From NCBI GenBank assembly GCA_016212425.1, contig JACRGJ010000015.1:1-64000 (forward strand): a stretch of DNA of 64,000 nucleotides. Reading direction: 5' to 3'. Position numbers and translations under genes: made by a program. The notes under the pieces were generated by a model. It was not told where the DNA came from. It saw only the letters and a program-made list of their open reading frames with translations, and ran no database searches. The DNA comes from Micrococcales bacterium (GTDB taxonomy: Bacteria; Actinomycetota; Actinomycetes; Actinomycetales; Microbacteriaceae). Shown one piece after another: positions 41,160 to 51,043 of the stretch (positions within the stretch are counted from its first letter, which is position 1; every line of letters starts with the position of its first letter).

Positions 41160-43289
41160 ATGCGCTCGCTCCTCCGCACCATCCTCACGCGCGTCGCGTC
41201 CCGTCGCGCTGATCTCCGGACAACGAACATCCCCCGCCGGCTCCTCGCCGGCGTAGCCGGGACAGCCGCCACGACGTTGGCCGCGAGCGCACTGCTCGTC
41301 ACGGCCGGCGCCGGGCCGGCATCCGCCGCCGATGTCACCAGCACGGCGCCCACCTCCCCTTCCGCTCCCTACGTCCTGGTCCTGTGGCAGGGCGGGCCGG
41401 GCCAGCAATGGCCATCCGGGGGCCAACGGCTGGTGACGAGCGTCGCGACCGCCTCGACGGACGTGCGTCAGCTCGATGCACAGGCGACCGCCTGCGGCAT
41501 CACCTATCAGGCCGACCTCTACGTCAATGACCAGACCACCCAGAGCCTGATCGCCGGCGGCAAGCTGCTCGGGCCCTCCAACCCGGCGGAGTCGTGGCCG
41601 GGCGGGCAGTATCGGGCGTCCTACTCGAATGTCTTCACCACCCCGGGATGCTCGACGCCGACCGTGAAGGCGGAGGCCTCGGCCTGCATCTACGGGGCCA
41701 ACCCCGGCACCGTGACCGCGACGTTCGGCGCGCAGGATGCTGGTGTCACCTACAGTGCGGTGCTCAACAACCTCACCCGGAAGACCTCGAGCGCCCCGGT
41801 GAATGTCACCGGCAAGACGACCTACTCGTTCGCGAATCAGCCGCTCGGCAATGAGTACTCGGTCACCGTCACAGCCAAGAACGGCAAGACGGCGACCAGC
41901 ACCACGGTCATGCTGCAGGGCTGCGGCAAGGTCGGCGGCGTGAGCATCGTCGTGCAGCCGTGCACCAGCTCCGGCGGTCAGGCGGGTCTGCTCGTGACGT
42001 CGGTGACCCCTGACCCGGGCACCGGCTCGTTCCAGGCCGGTCACAGCTACCAGCTCCGTCGCGGAGGCGCAGGTGGTACACCCGTGGGGCCCGCCTGGAC
42101 CGCCAGCCCGGCGGACTACACCCAGCACCTGTTCCCTGTCGGGGTGCAGAACATCGGGGCGGCACTCGTGCTGGTCGACGTGACGGCGGCGCCGGTCGTC
42201 GTGCAGGACCTCGGTCCCGTCGACCTGGGAACCTGCCCGGCGCAGCCGGCGACCCCGACCATCTCCGCGACGTCCTGCGTCGTCGGCGACACCACTCGGA
42301 CGGTCGAGTACGCCATCACCGGACTCGTGCCCGGGCGTCAGTACGACGTCGCCGTCAACGGAGGGACCCCGGTCCTGATCACCGCCGGCTCGGACGGCTC
42401 TTACCGGCAGGCGGCATCCGGCTTCCGGCCGGGTCCGTTCACCGTGTCGGTCACCGATCTTCTCCAGCCCTCGTACACCGCGTCCGCGACGTCCACCCTC
42501 GGCACCTGCGCGACGCGGCCGACGACCGCGGTGACCGTCGGGCAGTGCTCTGCTCCGGGCGGTCTGGGCTCGCTGGAGGTGACGCTCTCCGACACCGTCG
42601 CCGCGCGCAGCTACCTCGTTTCGGTGCAGGACGGCGCGACGGTGATCGCGACGGCCGTGGTGACCGCGGCCGGCCCCACCGCTCAGGTCCCGGCTTTCAC
42701 CGCCCTGACGGCGGCGAAGAGCTACACCGTCACGGCAGTGGATACCGAAGATCCCCGCGCCGCGGCGGTTGCGGTGACCTCGCTGCTGGGCGCATGCCCC
42801 ACCGCCCCCACGCTGTCGGCCCTCATCACCTCGTGCAGCGCGCAGACCAGTTCGTCGATCATCCAGGGCTCGACGTCCGGTCTGGCCGCCGGCCAGGTGT
42901 GGGCGGTGCAGCTCCAGGTGAACGACCCGGCCACCGCGACCTGGTCGACGATCGTCGATCGGCCCGGTCTGTCGACGGTGACACCGGCGGACCTGCTCTT
43001 CAGCGGCGTCGCGAGCGGCGCAAAGTATCGGATCTCGCTCGCCTCGCAGACGTCTCCCGCGCTGTTCGCCCTCGCCCCCGTGTCCGCCCCGCGCTGCCAG
43101 GTCAGCGGCGTGGAGTTCACCGCTGAGGACTCCGGCGATCCCGTCGGCCCGGTCGCGGCCGTGTCCTCCCTCGCGCGGACCGGGGCCGACGCCGCCGCTC
43201 CGGCGGTGGGCGCACTGGGCCTCCTCCTGCTCGGCGTCACCCTGACGGTGATCGCCACGATCCGCCGACGCAAGGGAGCGGAGAGCTAG
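41160..43289 (+). CDS. Large secreted LAxTG surface protein with five Cys-bracketed modules
   Basis: 709 residues. A signal peptide (RRLLAGVAGTAATTLAASALLVTAGAGPASA, cleavage likely after Ala56) leads to an N-terminal domain with Cys112/Cys164, then five beta-rich modules each opened and closed by a Cys: 176-255, 268-359, 373-450, 463-546 and 559-646. Each closes with an L(Q/G)xC-type motif except the last. LARTG at 671-675, a membrane segment and RRRKGAES form a class E sortase-type anchor. It looks like an adhesin or surface-layer-like protein; the function is unknown. ATG at 41160 is preferred, though upstream in-frame codons exist. It stands alone, with a promoter-like sequence near 40965. 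Confidence 0.8.
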   Translation: MRSLLRTILTRVASRRADLRTTNIPRRLLAGVAGTAATTLAASALLVTAGAGPASAADVTSTAPTSPSAPYVLVLWQGGPGQQWPSGGQRLVTSVATASTDVRQLDAQATACGITYQADLYVNDQTTQSLIAGGKLLGPSNPAESWPGGQYRASYSNVFTTPGCSTPTVKAEASACIYGANPGTVTATFGAQDAGVTYSAVLNNLTRKTSSAPVNVTGKTTYSFANQPLGNEYSVTVTAKNGKTATSTTVMLQGCGKVGGVSIVVQPCTSSGGQAGLLVTSVTPDPGTGSFQAGHSYQLRRGGAGGTPVGPAWTASPADYTQHLFPVGVQNIGAALVLVDVTAAPVVVQDLGPVDLGTCPAQPATPTISATSCVVGDTTRTVEYAITGLVPGRQYDVAVNGGTPVLITAGSDGSYRQAASGFRPGPFTVSVTDLLQPSYTASATSTLGTCATRPTTAVTVGQCSAPGGLGSLEVTLSDTVAARSYLVSVQDGATVIATAVVTAAGPTAQVPAFTALTAAKSYTVTAVDTEDPRAAAVAVTSLLGACPTAPTLSALITSCSAQTSSSIIQGSTSGLAAGQVWAVQLQVNDPATATWSTIVDRPGLSTVTPADLLFSGVASGAKYRISLASQTSPALFALAPVSAPRCQVSGVEFTAEDSGDPVGPVAAVSSLARTGADAAAPAVGALGLLLLGVTLTVIATIRRRKGAES

Positions 43290-43359
43290 ACCCGGGCTCA
43301 CACCACGCCGAATGGGACGATCGGCGGTGAGCTCGCAGCTGACGGGGACGATCAGCTGG

Positions 43360-43392
43360 TCGGGGATGCGGTCCGCAAGGCCGCATCCCCGA
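43360..43392 (+). terminator. First hairpin after the surface protein gene
   Basis: Perfect arms tcggggatgcgg (43360-43371) and ccgcatccccga (43381-43392) with a 9-nt loop. It is nested inside a second pair, acggggacg (43342-43350) and cgtccccgt (43398-43406). Confidence 0.75.
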
Positions 43393-43436
43393 TGTCCCGT
43401 CCCCGTAGCCGTCCGGCCGAGAGGCCGGGCGGACCC

Positions 43437-43491
43437 CTGAGCGGCCGGGAGGCCGGGTGTCGCGGAGGGCACCCGGTCTCCCGGTCCTCAG
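43437..43491. repeat. Long imperfect hairpin before the ABC exporter gene
   Basis: ctgagcggccgggaggccgg (from 43437) pairs with the stretch 43470-43491, over about 20 bp with one bulge and one or two mismatches. It lies 48 bp upstream of the exporter start and may be a second terminator or a leader structure. Confidence 0.55.
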
Positions 43492-43539
43492 CCCCGGACG
43501 CGGCCGGTGACCGCGCGTCCGCCGACCTAGACTCGCGGC

Positions 43540-45411
43540 ATGTCGATGCGCGGCGGTCCCGGACGCCGGATCGGCACCTCGGACGCTGCTGCGCAGCGCG
43601 CGCTCAACGCCGAGGCACCGAAGATCCCGGACCTGCTGCGCCGCATCGGCGCGCTCTTCCGCCCGTACCGGGTGCCCCTGGCCGTCACGATCGCGCTCGT
43701 GCTCGTGGATGCCGGGGTCGGGGTCCTCCCCCCGCTCCTCACCCGGCAGGCCTTCGACCTCGGCCTCTTCCCCAACGGCCAGCGAGGACCGGATGTCCCG
43801 GTGCTGCTCGAGATCGTCGGGGCGATGGTGCTCCTCTGGCTGATCACGGCGGGGCTCGGCGTCGGGCAGACCTTCCTCACCGCCCGCGTGGGCAACAGCG
43901 TGATGGGCGCGCTGCGGGTGCGCCTGTTCGCCCACCTCGAGTCGATGGAGCTCGGCTTCTTCACCCGCACCCGCACGGGCGTCATCCAATCGCGTCTGCA
44001 GAACGATGTCGGCGGCGTCGCGGGGGTGCTGAGCAACACGGTGCAGAGCGTGATCGGCAACACCGTCACCGTGCTCTCGGCGCTCGTGGCGATGCTGGTG
44101 CTCAGCTGGCAGATGACGCTGGTCGCGGTGATCCTGCTGCCGATCCTCGTGCTCGCCCAGCGCCGCGTGGGGCAGGTGCGCGCCCGCATCGCGACCCAGA
44201 CGCAGGAGTCGCTGTCGGAGATGAGCGCCATCACCCAGGAGGCCCTCAGCGTCTCCGGCATCCTGCTCGCCAAGGCCTTCACCCGGCAGGGCGCCGAGGT
44301 CGAGCGCTACTCCGCCGAGAACCGGATCCAGATCGGCCTGCAGGTGCGTCAGGCGATGAGCGGCCAGTGGTTCTTCGCGATCGTCTCGGTGTTCCTCTCC
44401 GTGATCCCCGCCGTCATCTACCTCGTCGCGGCGTGGCTGATCCGCGGCGGCGTCGACGTCACCGCGGGCACGATCGTCGCCTTCACGACGGTCCAGTCCC
44501 GACTGCTGTTCCCCACCATGGGCCTGCTGCGCGTCGCCCTCGACCTGCAGACCTCGCAGGCGCTGTTCGCCCGCATCTTCGAGTACCTCGACCTGAAGCC
44601 CGCCATCACCGACCGGCCGGGGGCGTCGGATGTCGATCCCACCCGCGTCGGGGAGGTCGCCTTCGACGCGGTCGAGTTCCGATACCCGGACGCGCCGACG
44701 GACGGTGCGGCGACGCTGCGAGGCGTGACCTTCGCCATCGACCCGGGCACCTACGCCGCCTTCGTCGGGCCCTCCGGAGCGGGCAAGACCACCATCTCGT
44801 ACCTCGTCCCGCGGCTCTACGACGCCACCGGGGGAGCGGTGCTCTTCGCCGGAGCCGACGTGCGCGGACTGCGGCACGAGTCGCTGCTGGGCAACGTCGG
44901 CATCGTCAGCCAGGAGACCTACCTCTTCCACGCGACGATCGCCGAGAACCTGCGCTACGCGAAGCCGGAGGCGACGGACGCCGAGCTCGAGGCCGCCTGC
45001 CGTGCCGCCAACATCCACGACACGATCGCGTCGTTCCCTGACGGCTACGCGACCGTCGTGGGAGAGCGCGGATACCGGCTCTCGGGTGGCGAGAAGCAGC
45101 GCGTGGCGATCGCGCGGGTGCTGCTGAAGGATCCGCCGGTGCTGATCCTCGACGAGGCGACCAGCGCCCTGGACACGGTGTCGGAGCGGATCGTGCAGAG
45201 CGCGCTGGATGAGGCCGCGCGGGGACGCACCACCCTCGCCATCGCCCACCGGCTCTCCACCGTGGTGAACGCGGACGTCATCTTCGTCATCGAGGCGGGT
45301 CAGGTCGCCGAGCGCGGTACCCATCCGGAGCTGCTCTCGGCCGACGGCGTCTACGCCCGGCTGTTCGCCGAGCAGCTCGCGGCGGGGGGCTCCCGCGCGG
45401 AACGGGTCTGA
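43540..45411 (+). CDS. ABC exporter half-transporter (MsbA/LmrA type)
   Basis: 623 residues: a six-span membrane domain fused to an ATPase domain. ARVGNSVMGALRVRLFAHLESMELGFFTRTRTGVIQSRLQNDV is the conserved coupling region. GPSGAGKTTISYLVPRLYD (Walker A), LSGGEKQRVAIARVL (signature) and VLILDEATSALDTVSE (Walker B) are intact. It works as a homodimer or with another half, exporting lipids or drugs; the cargo is unknown. No partner gene is next to it. The ATG at 43540 is used. Confidence 0.92.
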   Translation: MSMRGGPGRRIGTSDAAAQRALNAEAPKIPDLLRRIGALFRPYRVPLAVTIALVLVDAGVGVLPPLLTRQAFDLGLFPNGQRGPDVPVLLEIVGAMVLLWLITAGLGVGQTFLTARVGNSVMGALRVRLFAHLESMELGFFTRTRTGVIQSRLQNDVGGVAGVLSNTVQSVIGNTVTVLSALVAMLVLSWQMTLVAVILLPILVLAQRRVGQVRARIATQTQESLSEMSAITQEALSVSGILLAKAFTRQGAEVERYSAENRIQIGLQVRQAMSGQWFFAIVSVFLSVIPAVIYLVAAWLIRGGVDVTAGTIVAFTTVQSRLLFPTMGLLRVALDLQTSQALFARIFEYLDLKPAITDRPGASDVDPTRVGEVAFDAVEFRYPDAPTDGAATLRGVTFAIDPGTYAAFVGPSGAGKTTISYLVPRLYDATGGAVLFAGADVRGLRHESLLGNVGIVSQETYLFHATIAENLRYAKPEATDAELEAACRAANIHDTIASFPDGYATVVGERGYRLSGGEKQRVAIARVLLKDPPVLILDEATSALDTVSERIVQSALDEAARGRTTLAIAHRLSTVVNADVIFVIEAGQVAERGTHPELLSADGVYARLFAEQLAAGGSRAERV

Positions 45412-45507
45412 CCGGGGCGATCCGGCCGAAGATCCGCACCCTCGGGAGAGCTCGGCCCGCGGACCGACCCCCGGTCATGCGGACGCGAGCGCAAGTAGGC
45501 TCAGCGA

Positions 45508-46872
45508 GTGCGCTACGCCGAGACCGTGCTCGACCTGATCGGCGACACGCCGCTCGTGAAGCTGCGGCGCGTGACCGAGGGCATCCGCGGCACCGTGCTG
45601 GCGAAGGTGGAGTACCTGAACCCCGGGGGCTCGTCGAAGGACCGCATCGCGGTGCGGATCATCGACGCCGCCGAGCGGGAGGGGAGGCTCGGCCCGGGCG
45701 GCACGATCGTCGAGCCGACGAGCGGGAACACCGGCATCGGGCTCGCCCTCGTCGCCCAGCAGCGCGGCTACCGCTGCGTCTTCGTGCTGCCGGACAAGGT
45801 CGGCCAGGACAAGATCAACGTGCTCACGGCCTACGGCGCCGAGGTCGTGGTCTGCCCCACGGCCGTGGAGCCGTCGAACCCCGAGTCCTACTACAGCGTC
45901 AGCGACCGGCTCGCACGCGAGATCCCCGGCGCCTTCAAGCCCGACCAGTACTCCAACCCGAACGGCCCGCTCAGCCACTACGAGACCACCGGCCCCGAGA
46001 TCTGGCGCGACACCGAGGGTCGGGTCACCCACTTCGTCGCCGGCGTGGGCACCGGCGGGACCATCTCGGGCGCCGGGAGGTACCTCAAGGAGCAGTCCGC
46101 CGGTCGGGTGCGGGTGATCGGCGCCGACCCCGACGGCTCCGTGTACTCCGGAGGCACGGGTCGTCCGTACCTGGTGGAGGGCGTGGGCGAGGACTTCTGG
46201 CCGACCGCGTACGACCCGTCGGTCGTCGACGACATCGTCGCCTCGTCCGACGCGGAGAGCTTCGCGATGACCCGGCGTCTGGCCCGGGAGGAGGGCCTCC
46301 TGGTCGGCGGGTCCTGCGGACTCGCGGTGGCCTCCGGCCTCAAGGCGGCCCGTGACCTGGCCGAGGACGATGTCATGGTCATCCTGCTGCCGGACGGCGG
46401 CCGCGGCTACCTGGGCAAGGTGTTCAACGACGCGTGGATGCGCTCCTACGGATTCCTGCCCGCCAGTGAGGACCGCACGATCGCCGACATGGTGGGCATC
46501 AAGGCGCCCGACGTCGAGGGGCTCGTGCACGTGCATCCGAGCGACACCGTCCGCCACACGATCGACAAGATGCGCCGCTTCGACATCTCCCAGATGCCCG
46601 TCCTCTCGGCCGAGCCACCGGTCGTGATGGGCGAGGTGGTCGGTTCGATCGACGAGCAGACCCTCATCGAGGCGGTGTTCTCCGGCGAGGCGCAGCTCGC
46701 GGATGCCCTGGCCGCGTGGGTGCGTCCCGCGCTGCCCCTCATCGGCATGCAGGACTCCATCGAGTCGGCCCGGCAGGCGCTGGTCCGCTCGAGCGCCCTG
46801 CTCGTCACGGCGGACGGCAAGCCCGCCGCCGTCATCACGCGCCACGACCTCCTCGCCTTCCTCAGCACCTAG
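45508..46872 (+). CDS. cbs: Cystathionine beta-synthase
   Basis: 454 residues. This PLP enzyme condenses serine (or O-acetylserine) with homocysteine to give cystathionine. LIGDTPLVKLRRV and YLNPGGSSKDRIAVRII with the PLP Lys44 begin the catalytic domain. EPTSGNTGIGLA and GVGTGGTISG are the substrate and phosphate loops. Two CBS (Bateman) domains at about 340-454, for example DMVGIKAPDVEGLVHVHPSDTVRHTIDKM, distinguish it from CysK. The GTG at 45508 is used. With the metB-like gene 60 bp downstream it forms a transsulfuration pair. Confidence 0.93.
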   Translation: MRYAETVLDLIGDTPLVKLRRVTEGIRGTVLAKVEYLNPGGSSKDRIAVRIIDAAEREGRLGPGGTIVEPTSGNTGIGLALVAQQRGYRCVFVLPDKVGQDKINVLTAYGAEVVVCPTAVEPSNPESYYSVSDRLAREIPGAFKPDQYSNPNGPLSHYETTGPEIWRDTEGRVTHFVAGVGTGGTISGAGRYLKEQSAGRVRVIGADPDGSVYSGGTGRPYLVEGVGEDFWPTAYDPSVVDDIVASSDAESFAMTRRLAREEGLLVGGSCGLAVASGLKAARDLAEDDVMVILLPDGGRGYLGKVFNDAWMRSYGFLPASEDRTIADMVGIKAPDVEGLVHVHPSDTVRHTIDKMRRFDISQMPVLSAEPPVVMGEVVGSIDEQTLIEAVFSGEAQLADALAAWVRPALPLIGMQDSIESARQALVRSSALLVTADGKPAAVITRHDLLAFLST

Positions 46873-46932
46873 ACGCGGGGGCTCCTGACCGAGCCTCTCG
46901 CGTTCCACCCCCTTGAGCCCCGGAGCACCGCC

Positions 46933-48105
46933 ATGACCGAGCCGTTCGGCTTCGACACCCGCGCCATCCACGCCGGCTACCAGTCCGATCCCGCCACCGG
47001 GGACGTGATGCCGCCCATCCACCTCTCGACGACGTATCAGCAGGACGGCATCGGCGGGTTGCGGTCGGGGTACGAGTACACGCGTGGCGGCAATCCGACC
47101 CGCGACGCGTTGCAGGGGCTGCTCGCCGCGCTCGAGGGCGGCGAACGCGCCTTCGCCTTCGCGTCGGGGCTCGCCGCGGAGGACGCCCTGCTGCGCGCCC
47201 TCCTGAAGCCCGGCGCGCGGATCGTCATGGGCAATGACGTGTACGGCGGCACGCATCGGCTCGTCCACCGCATCCACGTGCCGTGGGGAGTGGTTCTCGA
47301 GACCGCCGACCTCGGCGACCTCGACCGAGTCCGCGACGTGATCCGCCGCGGCGAGACGGACGTGGTCTGGCTCGAGACGCCGTCGAATCCGCTGATGAAG
47401 ATCACCGACATCGCGGCGCTCGCCGAGGTCGCGCATGCGGCCGGCGCCACGGTCGTCGTCGACAACACCTTCGCCACCCCGGCGCTGCAGCAGCCTCTCG
47501 CGCTCGGCGCCGACGCGGTCGTGCACTCCGTCACCAAGTACCTCGGGGGGCACAGCGACGTGCTGGGCGGGGCGGTCGTCCTGCCCGCCGGCGAGCTGGC
47601 CGAGCGGGTCGGCTTCCTGCAGTTCGCCACCGGCGGCGTCGCGGCGCCGACGGATGCGTGGCTCACCATGCGCGGCATCCGGACCCTCGGGGTGCGGATG
47701 GAGCGGCACTCGGCGACGGCGGCCGTGCTCGCCGAGCGGCTCGTGGGGCACCCGGCGGTGAGGCAGGTGCTGTACCCCGGCCTGCCGACGCATCCGGGAC
47801 ACGTCATCGCGGCACGGCAGATGCGGCTCTTCGGGGGCATGCTGTCGCTGCGCCTGGCGGGCGGCGAGCCGGCGGCCCGGGCCTTCGCCGAGTCGCTCCG
47901 GGTCTTCACGCTCGCGGAGTCGCTCGGCGGCGTCGAGTCGCTGGTGAACTACCCGGCCGAGATGACGCACGCCTCGGTGCGCGGCACGGAGCTCGAAGTG
48001 CCCGGTGACGTAGTGCGGCTCTCCGTGGGCCTCGAGACCGCGGACGATCTGCTCACCGATGTCCTGGACGCGCTGGAGGCCGTCGCGGGCGGCCCTACTT
48101 CGTAA
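46933..48105 (+). CDS. metB: Cystathionine gamma-synthase
   Basis: 390 residues of the Cys/Met metabolism PLP family. FDTRAIHAGYQSDPATGDVMPPIHLSTTY is the standard N-terminus, YEYTRGGNPTRDALQ contributes to the PLP site of the neighbouring subunit, and VHSVTKYLGGHSDVLGG holds the PLP Lys202. It makes cystathionine from an activated homoserine and cysteine, or may act as a gamma-lyase, which is not easily separated by sequence. Being next to cystathionine beta-synthase favours a role in converting methionine sulfur and cysteine in either direction. Confidence 0.92.
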   Translation: MTEPFGFDTRAIHAGYQSDPATGDVMPPIHLSTTYQQDGIGGLRSGYEYTRGGNPTRDALQGLLAALEGGERAFAFASGLAAEDALLRALLKPGARIVMGNDVYGGTHRLVHRIHVPWGVVLETADLGDLDRVRDVIRRGETDVVWLETPSNPLMKITDIAALAEVAHAAGATVVVDNTFATPALQQPLALGADAVVHSVTKYLGGHSDVLGGAVVLPAGELAERVGFLQFATGGVAAPTDAWLTMRGIRTLGVRMERHSATAAVLAERLVGHPAVRQVLYPGLPTHPGHVIAARQMRLFGGMLSLRLAGGEPAARAFAESLRVFTLAESLGGVESLVNYPAEMTHASVRGTELEVPGDVVRLSVGLETADDLLTDVLDALEAVAGGPTS

Positions 48106-48125
48106 CCGCAAGGTAACGGCTTGCC

Positions 48126-48141
48126 TTCACAAGTTGACGGC
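48126..48141. promoter_or_regulatory. Putative ROK operator, copy 1
   Basis: ttcacaagttgacggc lies 28 bp before the ROK gene start and is repeated exactly at 49364-49379 before the importer operon. Here it is flanked by an inverted repeat ggcttgcc/ggcaagcc (48118-48125 and 48139-48146). It probably serves autoregulation. Confidence 0.65.
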
Positions 48142-48168
48142 AAGCCCGAGGTGGGGCACCCTCTCCCC

Positions 48169-49350
48169 ATGCGGGCATCGGGGCTTCGGGACGGTCGTCC
48201 CGGCTCGCAGAGCGCGTTGCGCGGACTCAATCGCCAGCGGATCGTCGACGCGCTCACCGAAGGCGGCGCCTTCACCCAAGCCGAGCTCTCGCGCCGCACC
48301 GGCCTCTCGGCCGCGACCGTGTCGAACATCGTGCGCCTGCTGCTGGACGAGGGGGCGGTGACCGCGAAGGAGACGACCAGTTCCGGGCGGCGCGCCTCGC
48401 GCATCCGCCTCGCCGCCGACGGGAGCGTCGTGGTGGGTTTCGATTTCGGCCGACGCCACGCGCGGATCGTCGTCGCCTCCCCCTCGTACGAGGTGCTCGC
48501 CGAGCGGGTGATCGAGCTGCCGCGCGGCTATCCCGCGCTGGAGGGCGTGACGGCGGCGCGGGAGGTGCTGGAGCAGCTGATGAAGCGCGCCGGCATCGAC
48601 CGGGCGCGCGCCCTGGGGGCGGGGCTCGGGATGCCCGGACCGATCGACCGGCGCACCGGGATGGTGGTGCAGGGCACCATCCTCCCGGAGTGGATCGGCG
48701 TCGCCCGGGACGACCTGGAACGCACCCTCGGCCTGCCGGTGCTCTTCGACAACGACGCGAACCTCGGGGCGCTGGCCGAGATCACCTGGGGCGCTCACAC
48801 CGCGGCGCGCGATCTGATGTTCGTGAAGATCGGGACGGGCATCGGCTCGGGTCTCATCCTGGACGGGCGCCCGTACTACGGCAATATCGGGGTGACCGGG
48901 GAGATCGGGCACACGACGACCGATGAGCAGGGCGCGGTCTGCCAGTGCGGCAACCGGGGATGCCTGGAGACGGTCGCCTCGACGACGGTGATGCTCGAGC
49001 TGCTCTATCACCGCAGCCCGGGTGAGCACGGCACGGCCGACATCGTCCGGCGCGCGCTCGACGGCGACCCCGGCACGCTCCGGGTGCTCGAGGACGCCGG
49101 GGCGGCGGTGGGCGCGGCCCTCGGGAACACGGCCAACATCATCAACCCGGAGGTGATCCTGGTGGGCGGTCCGCTCACCGCGATCGGCGATGCCCTGCTC
49201 GAGCCGATCGTGCGGGCGTTCGGACGCCACGCGGTGCCGCGGGTCTCCGAGTCGACGCGAATCGAGATCTCCTCTCTCGGCGATCGGGCCGAGGCGCTCG
49301 GCGCGGCGTCCCTCGCCCTCCGCCACTTCCAGCCGGCGGCGCGACCGTGA
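48169..49350 (+). CDS. ROK family repressor of the sugar importer operon
   Basis: 393 residues. The N-terminal winged helix RIVDALTEGGAFTQAELSRRTGLSAATVSNIVRLLLDEGAV is followed by the ROK domain: VVGFDFGRRHARIVVAS (phosphate loop), GLGMPGPIDRRTGMV, FDNDANLGALAEI and the zinc motif CQCGNRGCLET. It is a likely sugar-sensing repressor. The ATG at 48169 is used; an upstream ATG at 48121 would start inside the putative operator. It lies directly upstream of the GguAB/ChvE-like importer, and the shared operator supports control of both. Confidence 0.9.
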   Translation: MRASGLRDGRPGSQSALRGLNRQRIVDALTEGGAFTQAELSRRTGLSAATVSNIVRLLLDEGAVTAKETTSSGRRASRIRLAADGSVVVGFDFGRRHARIVVASPSYEVLAERVIELPRGYPALEGVTAAREVLEQLMKRAGIDRARALGAGLGMPGPIDRRTGMVVQGTILPEWIGVARDDLERTLGLPVLFDNDANLGALAEITWGAHTAARDLMFVKIGTGIGSGLILDGRPYYGNIGVTGEIGHTTTDEQGAVCQCGNRGCLETVASTTVMLELLYHRSPGEHGTADIVRRALDGDPGTLRVLEDAGAAVGAALGNTANIINPEVILVGGPLTAIGDALLEPIVRAFGRHAVPRVSESTRIEISSLGDRAEALGAASLALRHFQPAARP

Positions 49351-49363
49351 TCCGATCGTTGTG

Positions 49364-49401
49364 TTCACAAGTTGACGGCGTGCGCCTCGCAGCGATTAGA
49401 G
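49364..49401 (+). promoter_or_regulatory. Putative ROK operator copy 2 and promoter of the importer operon
   Basis: ttcacaagttgacggc (49364-49379) is identical to 48126-48141. Within it ttgacg (49372-49377) can act as -35, with attaga (49395-49400, 17-bp spacer) as -10, so a bound repressor would cover the -35. A 5' leader hairpin (ggcgtctccgc/gcggatgcgacgcc) follows before the GTG at 49484. Confidence 0.65.
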
Positions 49402-49483
49402 TGATCGACGCACCCCACCCCACACTGGGACGACGGCGTCTCCGCGTTTGCGGATGCGACGCCGCGTCCGGCTAGGAGCTCCC

Positions 49484-51043
49484 GTGGCCGACGCGCCCCA
49501 CATCCTCGAGATGCGGAACATCACGAAGCGCTTCCCCGGTGTCCTGGCGCTCGACGACGTGTCGATGCGGGTGCGTGCCGGCGAGATCCACGCGATCTGC
49601 GGCGAGAACGGCGCCGGGAAGTCGACGCTCATGAAAGTGCTCTCCGGGGTCTACGCGTATGGCACCTACGAGGGCGACATCGTCTACCGAAGCGAGGTGC
49701 AGCACTTCCGCGACATCCGCCAGTCGGAGGCCGCGGGCATCGTCATCATCCACCAGGAGCTCGCCCTGATCCCCGAGCTCTCGATCGTCGAGAACATCTT
49801 CCTCGGCAACGAGCCGCGCCGATTCGGCGTCATCAACTGGGCCGAGGCGCACCGCCGCGCCATCGACCTGCTGGCGCGGGTTGGGCTGAGCGACGACCCG
49901 GACACCCAGGTGAAGAACATCGGCGTCGGCAAGCAGCAGCTGGTCGAGATCGCGAAGGCGCTGAACAAGGACGTCAAGCTGCTGATCCTCGACGAGCCCA
50001 CCGCGGCGCTCAACGAGAACGACTCCCAGCACCTGCTCGACCTGCTTCGCGGCCTCAAGGGCCGAGGCATCACGAGCATCATGATCAGCCACAAGCTCAA
50101 CGAGATCGAGGCGATCGCGGACTCGATCACGATCATCCGCGACGGCAGGACGATCGAGACCCTCGATGTCACGGCGGGCGGTGTGGACGAGGACCGCATC
50201 ATCCGCGGGATGGTCGGGCGGGTGCTCGAGAACCGCTTCCCCGCGCACGATGGCTCCTCGATCGGCGAGGTCTTCTTCGAGGTGCGTGACTGGACGGTGC
50301 AGCATCCGCTCACCGCGGAGCGCCTGGTCTGCAAGAGCGAGAACTTCACGGTGCGCCGCGGCGAGGTGGTCGGTTTCGCCGGGCTCATGGGCGCCGGGCG
50401 CACCGAGCTGGCGATGAGCATCTTCGGCCGCTCCTACGGCACCTTCCTCGAGGGCACCATCGTCATGGACGGCGAGGAGATCCGGCTGCCCAACGTCTCC
50501 GCCGCCATCAAGCACGGCATCGCCTACGTGTCGGAGGACCGGAAGGCGCTCGGACTGAATCTCCTCGACGACATCAAGCGGTCGACGGTCTCGGCGAAGC
50601 TGTCGAAGATCTCGACCGCGGGGGTGGTCGACGACCTGGAGGAGCACAAGGTCGCGGAGGAGTACCGCCGGGAGCTGCGGGTCAAGACCCCGACGGTCGA
50701 CGAGGGGGTCTCGAAGCTCTCCGGAGGCAACCAGCAGAAGGTCGTGCTGGCGAAGTGGATGTTCACCGACCCGGAGCTGCTGATCCTCGACGAGCCCACC
50801 CGCGGCATCGACGTCGGCGCGAAGACCGAGATCTACACCATCATCCGCCAGCTCGCCGAACGCGGCGTCGGCATCATCCTCATCTCGTCCGAGCTGCCCG
50901 AGCTGCTGGGGGTGTCCGACCGCATCTACACGATCTTCGAAGGGGCGATCACCGCCGAGCTGCCGGTCGCGGCCGCCGATCCGGAGACCCTCATGCGCGG
51001 CATGACCTCGAACCCCCACGCCCGGAAGAAGGAGGTCGCCTGA
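49484..51043 (+). CDS. Multiple sugar ABC importer ATP-binding protein (GguA/XylG-like)
   Basis: 519 residues with two ATPase domains, as in Ara/Xyl/Mgl/Rbs-type importers. The first has [18 protein letters not shown], an [15 protein letters not shown] signature and [13 protein letters not shown]. The second has the degenerate Walker [19 protein letters not shown], with [14 protein letters not shown] and [12 protein letters not shown]. It powers uptake through the permease at 51043. The GTG at 49484 follows AGGAG. Its stop shares one base with the permease start (TGATG). Confidence 0.93.
   Translation: MADAPHILEMRNITKRFPGVLALDDVSMRVRAGEIHAICGENGAGKSTLMKVLSGVYAYGTYEGDIVYRSEVQHFRDIRQSEAAGIVIIHQELALIPELSIVENIFLGNEPRRFGVINWAEAHRRAIDLLARVGLSDDPDTQVKNIGVGKQQLVEIAKALNKDVKLLILDEPTAALNENDSQHLLDLLRGLKGRGITSIMISHKLNEIEAIADSITIIRDGRTIETLDVTAGGVDEDRIIRGMVGRVLENRFPAHDGSSIGEVFFEVRDWTVQHPLTAERLVCKSENFTVRRGEVVGFAGLMGAGRTELAMSIFGRSYGTFLEGTIVMDGEEIRLPNVSAAIKHGIAYVSEDRKALGLNLLDDIKRSTVSAKLSKISTAGVVDDLEEHKVAEEYRRELRVKTPTVDEGVSKLSGGNQQKVVLAKWMFTDPELLILDEPTRGIDVGAKTEIYTIIRQLAERGVGIILISSELPELLGVSDRIYTIFEGAITAELPVAAADPETLMRGMTSNPHARKKEVA

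Noticed and set aside
45508-46872. Cysteine synthase (cysK)
   Set aside because: The catalytic domains are alike, but the two CBS domains at the C-terminus and the metB-like neighbour favour cystathionine beta-synthase.
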